Of a DNA stretch of 10,817 nt, positions 7,022 to 10,817 are shown piece after piece. This DNA comes from an uncultured Clostridia bacterium (GTDB lineage: Bacteria > Bacillota > Clostridia > Oscillospirales > Ruminococcaceae). Below the pieces are notes generated by a model. That model was not told the origin of the DNA. It ran no database searches and saw only the letters and a list, made by a program, of their open reading frames with translations. A program made the translations under genes and the position numbers. The stretch is from NCBI GenBank assembly GCA_945931735.1, contig CAMEPN010000024.1, forward strand, positions 1 to 10,817. The letters are read 5' to 3'. Positions within the stretch are counted from its first letter, which is position 1. Each line of letters starts with the position of its first letter.

Positions 7022-8146
7022 ATGGCAAGTATGGCTAACGTTTTAGGACTGATTTTTGCTAATATGCATGAACAGAACCTTCCCGAGCTGACGAAGGCGA
7101 GAGCTATGGCGAGCGTTCCGTTCGGGAGCAAGTACCGTCTGGTCGATTTCCCGCTGTCCAGCATGGTGAACTCGGGCATCACTCAGGTCGGCATTATAAC
7201 CAAGCAGAATTATTACTCCCTGATGAACCATCTCGGAATGGGCAGCGAATGGGATCTTGCGAGAAAGACAGGCGGTCTGCATATCCTCACTCCCTACGGC
7301 AGAGAGGGCACGGGAATGTACCGCGGCAGGCTTGAGGCGCTGTCGGGCGCGGCTGAATTTATCCGCGAGAGCAACGCAGAATATGTCATCATGTCGGACA
7401 GCAACTTTGTTGCGAACATGGATCTCAGACCCGTTATCGACTTCCACGAGGAGAGCGGCGCGGATATCACCTGCGTTTACGGAAAGGTGGTTTACACTGC
7501 CGAGCGCGCTACGCATCAGACGGTGCTCTGCGTGAATAACGACAACGTTGTTTACGACGTGCTTTCTCACCCCGATATGAGCGGCGAGATGAACGTTGCG
7601 CTCAACATTTACGTTATGCGCCGCCGTTTCCTTGAGGACATTATCCGCGAGAGCGAATGCCGCGCGCAGTACAGCTTTGAAACCGATATTCTTCAGCACA
7701 AGCTGCATGAATACAAGATAATGGGCTACAAGTACGACGGCTATTTCGAGATAATCGATTCGCTCAAGACCTACTACAAGGCTACTATGGACATGATGAA
7801 GCGCGAGATACGCCGCGAGGTATTCGCGCTCGACACGCCCATTTACACAAAGGTACGCGACGTTGCTCCCGCGAAATACGGAATTGACTGTGTTGTCAAA
7901 GGCTCGCTCATTGCCGACGGGTGCATTATCGAGGGCACTGTCGAGAACTGCGTGCTTTTTCGCGGCGTTAAGGTAGGAAAGGGCGCTGTCGTAAAGAACA
8001 GCATTCTGCTCCAGAACACCGTTATCGAGGAGAAGGCTTCGTTTATCGACGCGATAACCGATAAGGACGTTACGCTAACCAAGAACCGCACCATTACCGG
8101 GTCGGCTGATTATCCGATCTTTGTAAACAAGGGCGCGACGGTTTGA
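7022..8146 (+). CDS. glgD: Glucose-1-phosphate adenylyltransferase, regulatory subunit GlgD
   Basis: This 374-residue paralogue of GlgC keeps the ASVPFGSKYRLVDFPLSSMV segment (~30-49) but lacks the GGxGxRL nucleotide loop, which is replaced by LIFANMHEQNLPEL near the N-terminus. This is the hallmark of GlgD, the non-catalytic partner that activates GlgC in Firmicutes. EYVIMSDSNFVANMD occupies the place of the GDH active-site strand, and a C-terminal beta-helix is recognisable (IADGCIIEGTVENCVLF and following). The ATG at 7022 is preceded by AGGAAAGGA at 7003-7011 with ten bases between; an in-frame ATG at 7031 is an alternative. It lies 22 bases after glgC and is closed by a terminator 25 bases after its stop, so no glgA or glgP follows in this operon. 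Confidence 0.95.
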   Translation: MASMANVLGLIFANMHEQNLPELTKARAMASVPFGSKYRLVDFPLSSMVNSGITQVGIITKQNYYSLMNHLGMGSEWDLARKTGGLHILTPYGREGTGMYRGRLEALSGAAEFIRESNAEYVIMSDSNFVANMDLRPVIDFHEESGADITCVYGKVVYTAERATHQTVLCVNNDNVVYDVLSHPDMSGEMNVALNIYVMRRRFLEDIIRESECRAQYSFETDILQHKLHEYKIMGYKYDGYFEIIDSLKTYYKATMDMMKREIRREVFALDTPIYTKVRDVAPAKYGIDCVVKGSLIADGCIIEGTVENCVLFRGVKVGKGAVVKNSILLQNTVIEEKASFIDAITDKDVTLTKNRTITGSADYPIFVNKGATV

Positions 8147-8170
8147 TCGGGGTCAATAACGTATAAAACG

Positions 8171-8202
8171 ATACCGCAGGTTGTTTGCCTGCGGTATTTT
8201 TT
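8171..8202 (+). terminator. Intrinsic terminator after glgD
   Basis: ATACCGCAGG (8171-8180) pairs perfectly with CCTGCGGTAT (8188-8197) around a seven-base loop, followed by a run of six T (8197-8202). It ends the glg operon and lies between convergent genes, so it may also help stop minus-strand transcription from the Big_2 gene. Confidence 0.92.
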
Positions 8203-8217
8203 ATTGGGAAAAATAAT

Positions 8218-8548
8218 TTACGATACTACGATCTTGACCTTTTTGTAGGACGTTCCGCATTTGGCGGTGATTATCGTGGAGCCTGCTTTTTTCGCGGTTA
8301 TTTTTCCTTTGGAGCTGACCGTCGCGACGGAGGATTTGGAGCTTTTCCATGTCACCGTGCCGCTGCCGCCCGAGAGGGCTGCGCCGAGGGAGAGGGTGTC
8401 GCATTTTCCGGGCAGAATATTTGATGCCGATTTACCGCTTGATATTGCTGCTGCGGTGCTACAAATGCTGTCCGCCATCTGCCGAAATTGCAGCCGAAGC
8501 AGCCGCGCTAATCGCAATGACCGCTGCAATTTTTGTGAAAATCTTCAT
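8218..8548 (-). pseudogene. Small secreted Big_2 (bacterial Ig-like) protein, frameshifted
   Basis: Two minus-strand frames together make a sensible secreted protein. From ATG at 8548 the first frame encodes a classic signal peptide, MKIFTKIAAVIAISAAASAA, but it stops at 8461-8459 after 29 codons. From about 8478 the frame one base further on runs to a stop at 8220-8218 and encodes a C-terminal Big_2-like domain with WKSSKSSVATVSSKGKITA and a GSTIITAKCGT strand, the pattern seen in bacterial adhesin and surface Ig-like domains. Removing one base near 8470-8478 would join them into an about 109-residue exported single-domain protein. The domain has two Cys that could form a disulfide. It may be a genuine pseudogene, a sequencing or assembly error, or less likely a +1 recoding site. 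If translated alone, ATG at 8478 would give a leaderless 86-residue product. No strong ribosome binding site precedes 8548. Confidence 0.6.
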
Positions 8549-8578
8549 TCTGTAACTTTACTTAAAAATATTTCTCCG

Positions 8579-8597
8579 TTGGTATCAAATATACCAA
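8579..8597. promoter_or_regulatory. Palindrome 1, putative operator
   Basis: TTGGTAT (8579-8585), caaat, ATACCAA (8591-8597) is a perfect seven-base inverted repeat in the divergent intergenic region. Its GGTAT/ATACC half-sites recur, in the opposite order, in palindrome 2. A plausible binding site for the adjacent XRE regulator, which is inference. Confidence 0.55.
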
Positions 8598-8611
8598 ATC
8601 GGGATATTTAT

Positions 8612-8632
8612 ATTATACCGCTTTGGTATAAT
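8612..8632. promoter_or_regulatory. Palindrome 2, putative operator containing a -10 box on each strand
   Basis: ATTATACC (8612-8619), gcttt, GGTATAAT (8625-8632) is a perfect eight-base inverted repeat. The right arm holds TATAAT on the plus strand (8627-8632), preceded by TGG as an extended -10, pointing at the XRE gene. The left arm holds TATAAT on the minus strand (8617-8612). A protein bound here would block both promoters. Confidence 0.6.
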
Positions 8633-8640
8633 AATTTCAA
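8612..8640 (-). promoter_or_regulatory. Sigma-A promoter reading towards the Big_2 gene
   Basis: On the minus strand TTGAAA (8640-8635) and TATAAT (8617-8612) are separated by exactly 17 bases. Transcription would start near 8605 and leave a leader of about 57 bases before the ATG at 8548. The -10 box lies inside palindrome 2, and the other arm of the palindrome is in the spacer. Confidence 0.7.
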
Positions 8641-8652
8641 GGGGTGATGAGT

Positions 8653-8865
8653 ATGTTCAGGCTAAAAGAGCTGCGCGAGGCACGCGGGCTGTCGCAGGTG
8701 CGCCTTGCTATCGATCTGAATATCAATCAGAACTCCGTCAGCCGCTACGAAAGCGGCGCGCGCGAGGCGGACTACAAGACGCTTATCGCCATTGCGGATT
8801 ATTTTGATGTTTCGCTGGATTATCTTCTCGGCAGGACGGACTGCCCCTTGTTTATAAAGAAATAA
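8653..8865 (+). CDS. Small XRE/Cro-CI family transcriptional regulator
   Basis: This 70-residue protein is essentially one helix-turn-helix domain: LKELREARGLSQVRLAIDL (4-22), the recognition part NQNSVSRYESG, then the typical IADYFDVSLDYLLGRTD end. It would bind DNA as a dimer and most likely repress. The ATG at 8653 is preferred because AAGGGGTGAT (8639-8648) upstream is an excellent anti-Shine-Dalgarno match; GTG at 8644 and ATG at 8647 lie inside that site. It is divergent from the Big_2 gene, with two palindromes between them that it may bind, giving autoregulation and control of the neighbour. There is no extra ligand or protease domain, so the signal it responds to is unknown. Confidence 0.9.
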   Translation: MFRLKELREARGLSQVRLAIDLNINQNSVSRYESGAREADYKTLIAIADYFDVSLDYLLGRTDCPLFIKK

Positions 8866-8896
8866 CGCCTTTCGGTGCGAGGGGCGTGATTTTTTT
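8865..8896 (+). terminator. Intrinsic terminator after the XRE gene
   Basis: ACGCCTTT (8865-8872) pairs with AGGGGCGT (8880-8887), with two G-T wobbles, around the loop CGGTGCG; seven T follow at 8890-8896. The stem begins at the last base of the XRE stop codon. The following bases up to the rplM promoter (8897-9060) show no credible gene. Confidence 0.72.
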
Positions 8897-9060
8897 GCCT
8901 GCGGGGTTGCTCGCTTTTTCTCTGTTATTCTCGCATATTCTCTTGTTTTGAAAATGACCCCGAAAAATGAAACGAACTTCAAGAAACGGAGAAAAACAGA
9001 GAGAAACCGAGAGAAAACAAAAGAAATCGGGATATATTTGAATTTTGAACTGAGAAACCC

Positions 9061-9089
9061 TTGACAAACATTCTTAAATCGTGTATAAT
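9061..9089 (+). promoter_or_regulatory. Consensus sigma-A promoter of rplM-rpsI
   Basis: TTGACA (9061-9066) and TATAAT (9084-9089) are both perfect consensus boxes with a 17-base spacer, as expected for a strong ribosomal protein promoter. Transcription should start near 9096. An A/G-rich tract with A runs about every ten bases lies upstream (8981-9031) and may bend the DNA or aid polymerase contact. Confidence 0.95.
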
Positions 9090-9096
9090 AACCAAT

Positions 9097-9150
9097 GTTG
9101 TGAATTGCATTTCGTATGAAATGCGCTTATTTAATCGGAAATTCCGAACA
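9097..9150 (+). promoter_or_regulatory. Structured rplM leader, candidate L13 autoregulatory leader
   Basis: The leader contains a perfect hairpin, GCATTTC (9107-9113), loop gtat, GAAATGC (9118-9124), and a second small stem, TCGG (9135-9138) with CCGA (9144-9147), just before the AAGGAGG site (9150-9156). A ribosomal protein L13 leader is known from Firmicutes, where L13 is thought to regulate its own operon. Position and structure fit, but a covariance-model match was not tested. Confidence 0.4.
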
Positions 9151-9164
9151 AGGAGGAAAAAAGT

Positions 9165-9593
9165 ATGTCCACTTATATGCCTAATGCTCAGACAGTTGAG
9201 CGTAGCTGGTATATTCTTGACGCAGAAGGCAAGCCCCTCGGCCGCGTTGCCGCTATGGCTGCTCACCTGCTCAGAGGCAAGCACAAGCCCACCTTCGCTC
9301 CCCACTGCGACTGCGGCGACCATGTTATCATCATCAACTGCGCTAAGGCAGTCCTCACAGGCAAGAAGCTTGAGAAGAAGGTTTACAGATGGCACACCGG
9401 CTGGATCGGCCACCTCAAGGAAGTCGGCTATGACAAGCTGATGAAGGAGAACCCCGAGAAGGCTATGACAATCGCTGTAAACGGTATGCTGCCCAACAGC
9501 ACGCTCGGCAGAAAGGCTCTGACAAGACTGCGCTGCTACGCAGGCGCGGAGCACAACAACGCGGCTCAGAAGCCCGTTGAGTACAAGTTTTAA
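9165..9593 (+). CDS. rplM: 50S ribosomal protein L13
   Basis: This 142-residue protein has the usual L13 length and sequence: an early RSWYILDAEGKPLGRVA, then LLRGKHKPTFAPHCDCGD, a VYRWHTGWIGHLK core, and the signature VNGMLPNSTLGRKALTRLRCY in the last third. L13 is an early-assembly protein of the large subunit that contacts 23S rRNA. The ATG at 9165 is preceded by AAGGAGG (9150-9156). It has its own consensus promoter and shares a transcript with rpsI, twelve bases downstream, the arrangement conserved in most bacteria. Confidence 0.98.
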   Translation: MSTYMPNAQTVERSWYILDAEGKPLGRVAAMAAHLLRGKHKPTFAPHCDCGDHVIIINCAKAVLTGKKLEKKVYRWHTGWIGHLKEVGYDKLMKENPEKAMTIAVNGMLPNSTLGRKALTRLRCYAGAEHNNAAQKPVEYKF

Positions 9594-9605
9594 GGAGGGC
9601 TGAAA

Positions 9606-10004
9606 ATGTACGAATCTAAACCCTATTACTACGGAACAGGCAGAAGAAAGCACTCCGTTGCCCGCGTAAGAGTTTACCCCGGCAGCGGTTCCATCACCAT
9701 CAACGGCAGAGGCATCGACGACTACTTCGGTCTTGACACCCTCAAGCTCATCGTTCGTCAGCCCCTCACACTTACCGACACTGTTGACAAGTTCGACATC
9801 GTTTGCACCGTTGCGGGCGGCGGCGTTACAGGTCAGGCAGGCGCTATCCGCCACGGTCTCTCCAGAGCGCTCCTCCAGTACTCCGACGAACTGCGCCCTG
9901 TCCTCAAGAAGGCAGGCTTCCTCACTCGTGACCCGAGAATGAAGGAAAGAAAGAAGTATGGCTTAAAGGCTGCTCGCCGCGCTCCTCAGTTCTCCAAGAG
10001 ATAA
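9606..10004 (+). CDS. rpsI: 30S ribosomal protein S9
   Basis: This 132-residue protein matches S9 throughout: [19 protein letters not shown] near the N-terminus, [19 protein letters not shown] in the centre, [14 protein letters not shown], and the invariant basic end RRAPQFSKR. The S9 tail reaches the decoding region and contacts P-site tRNA. The start ATG at 9606 follows AAGGAGGG at 9592-9599, which overlaps the rplM stop codon, so translation of the two is likely coupled. The last two genes use fewer G/C-ending rare codons than the rest of the window, as expected of highly expressed genes (impression by eye, not computed). Confidence 0.98.
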   Translation: MYESKPYYYGTGRRKHSVARVRVYPGSGSITINGRGIDDYFGLDTLKLIVRQPLTLTDTVDKFDIVCTVAGGGVTGQAGAIRHGLSRALLQYSDELRPVLKKAGFLTRDPRMKERKKYGLKAARRAPQFSKR

Positions 10005-10026
10005 TCTCTCGGACATTATCACATTC

Positions 10027-10051
10027 AACCCCCGATTTTCCGGGGGTTTTT
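10027..10051 (+). terminator. Intrinsic terminator after rpsI
   Basis: AACCCCCG (10027-10034) pairs perfectly with CGGGGGTT (10041-10048) around ATTTTC, and the T run continues to 10051. It ends the rplM-rpsI operon. Confidence 0.93.
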
Positions 10052-10103
10052 GTTCCGATATAAAATCGCGAAGTGTTCCTTAAAAAGCAAGGGCAGATTA
10101 TGT

Positions 10104-10135
10104 AAAAAATGCTCCTCCGGCGCGGAGGAGCATTT
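10104..10135 (-). terminator. Intrinsic terminator after the barstar-like gene
   Basis: A perfect 13-base stem, AAATGCTCCTCCG (10107-10119) with CGGAGGAGCATTT (10123-10135), has a three-base loop. Reading the minus strand, the hairpin runs into a T run ending near 10104. It begins one base after the barstar stop codon. Confidence 0.93.
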
Positions 10136-10136
10136 C

Positions 10137-10403
10137 TCATTCAAAAATAACGGTCAGCCAAGGGTTGCTTTCGGCGCTGTCCGAGAGGACGCGGAAAAAT
10201 GATTCCGCTTTTCGCTCGCCGAGGTTTTCCGCGAGCGCTCCGCAGTTCAGCACGGTTATTTCCGCTTCGGCGTCGGTCAGGCAGTCGTACAGCGCGTCAA
10301 GGTTCATTCCGTAATATCGCGGGAAACCCAGTTCCTCGGAAAGCAGCTCGTGGAGCTGACCGGCGGTGTGTATTTCTGCGGCGTTTATAGTAAGCTTTGT
10401 CAT
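10137..10403 (-). CDS. Barstar-family ribonuclease inhibitor
   Basis: This 88-residue protein aligns over its whole length with barstar of Bacillus amyloliquefaciens (about 90 residues). The hallmark segment LPEYYGENLDALWDCL of barstar appears here as FPRYYGMNLDALYDCL (27-42), keeping the Asp (Asp36 here, Asp35 in barstar) that plugs the barnase active site, and Asp40; the barstar Trp38 is Tyr here. It should bind and neutralise the ribonuclease encoded just upstream, in the cytoplasm. The ATG at 10403 follows GGAGAGG with good spacing; an in-frame upstream ATG at 10439 lies inside the ribonuclease gene and is not needed. It starts one base after the ribonuclease stop, so the two are translated together. 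Confidence 0.93.
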   Translation of the reverse strand: MTKLTINAAEIHTAGQLHELLSEELGFPRYYGMNLDALYDCLTDAEAEITVLNCGALAENLGERKAESFFRVLSDSAESNPWLTVIFE

Positions 10404-10404
10404 G

Positions 10405-10817
10405 TTATTCCTCTCCGTAAAGCAGCGTGAAGCTTTCATAATGGTCGTCGGTGTAGTAGATAAGCCCGTCGTTCGAGAATACTATGCGCTTTGCGCCGCG
10501 GCTGTCCGCGCCGAGCGTGTCGATATCGCATTCGGTGTAGCTCCTGCCCTCCTTTTCGGGGAGCAGTCCCTCGTAATTCCCGAAGCGGCTCCCGCCGATG
10601 CATTTCCCGGGCGCGTAGGGCTCAAGCGAGCCGCCGTTCCAGCCAAGCTCCTGCGCCTGCTTTTTGGTGATGAAATTCTCGGGGAGATGCCCGTACAGAT
10701 GCAGATATAGCGCAACGTCGTCGCGGGTCGTGTATATCCCGTCCTCGGTGACCGCGGGTGCAGGCTCCGACGCGTCGGCGGTCATGCCGTTTTCCTCGGA
10801 ATATTCGTGAGCAGTTT
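10405..10817 (-). CDS. Barnase-like guanyl-preferring ribonuclease, N-terminus cut by window edge
   Basis: The frame is open to the right edge, so the N-terminus and any signal peptide are missing. The visible C-terminal ~110 residues match barnase: YLHLYGHLPENFITKKQAQELGW, APGKCIGGSRFGNYEGLLP, SYTECDID and TDDHYESFTLLY. Counting from the internal Met at 10785, the catalytic positions are all kept: Lys41 (barnase Lys27), Glu85 (Glu73), Arg96 and Arg100 (Arg83, Arg87) and His115 (His102), so it should be an active RNase. An acidic, Pro/Ala-rich linker (SEPAPAVTEDG) precedes the domain, consistent with a secreted or tethered enzyme; that is inference because the start is not visible. Its inhibitor gene lies one base downstream on the same strand. 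Confidence 0.93.
   Translation of the reverse strand, partial: TAHEYSEENGMTADASEPAPAVTEDGIYTTRDDVALYLHLYGHLPENFITKKQAQELGWNGGSLEPYAPGKCIGGSRFGNYEGLLPEKEGRSYTECDIDTLGADSRGAKRIVFSNDGLIYYTDDHYESFTLLYGEE

Noticed and set aside
8478..8529. TTG start at 8529 for the Big_2 protein
   Set aside because: The resulting N-terminus is Arg/Leu-rich nonsense with no ribosome binding site, while another frame of the same bases encodes a textbook signal peptide.
8644..8652. GTG 8644 or ATG 8647 as the start of the XRE regulator
   Set aside because: Both lie within the AAGGGGTGAT Shine-Dalgarno match, leaving no spacing; ATG 8653 is properly placed.
8897..9060. Possible small genes between the XRE terminator and the rplM promoter
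   Set aside because: Short frames there lack ribosome binding sites and are low complexity; nothing beyond the A/G-rich tract is supported.

Overview
The window looks like a chromosomal segment of a moderately high-GC, Gram-positive anaerobe of the class Clostridia, most likely Oscillospiraceae/Ruminococcus-like. The evidence is a two-subunit GlgC/GlgD ADP-glucose pyrophosphorylase (a Firmicutes trait), strong AGGAGG ribosome binding sites, TTG starts, short sigma-A promoters, hairpin-plus-T terminators and clostridial-type flavoproteins. This placement is inference from gene content.

Region 1 (1-3428, plus strand) is the 3' part of a tightly packed operon. It holds a truncated ketoacyl-synthase homologue that appears to have lost its catalytic Cys-His-His triad (chain-length-factor-like), then a FabG-type ketoreductase, a FabZ-type dehydratase, an Sfp-type phosphopantetheinyl transferase and a flavodoxin-fold oxidoreductase with an iron-sulfur-flavoprotein-like cysteine motif. 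The last four genes overlap or nearly overlap, and the operon ends at a strong terminator. Together they look like the reducing and dehydrating arm of a dedicated type II fatty-acid/polyketide or aryl-polyene-like pathway rather than housekeeping FAS II. This is the best candidate for an undescribed system; its remaining genes (catalytic KS, ACP, ligase) should lie upstream of the window.

Region 2 (3429-8202, plus strand) is a glycogen biosynthesis operon: a sigma-A promoter, glgB with an unusual repetitive C-terminal tail, glgC, glgD and a terminator. GlgC/GlgD make ADP-glucose and GlgB introduces alpha-1,6 branches. No glycogen synthase gene is in the window.

Region 3 (8203-8896) is a divergent pair. 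On the minus strand is a small secreted Ig-like (Big_2) protein whose signal peptide and domain lie in different frames. On the plus strand is a small XRE-family regulator. Two GGTAT/ATACC palindromes, one containing a TATAAT box on each strand, lie between them and suggest a shared operator.

Region 4 (8897-10051, plus strand) has a consensus promoter, a structured leader, rplM (L13) and rpsI (S9), then a terminator. Region 5 (10104-10817, minus strand) has a barnase-like ribonuclease, cut by the window edge, and its barstar-like inhibitor one base downstream, followed by a long terminator hairpin. No tRNA, rRNA, CRISPR array, insertion sequence or transposase was seen.
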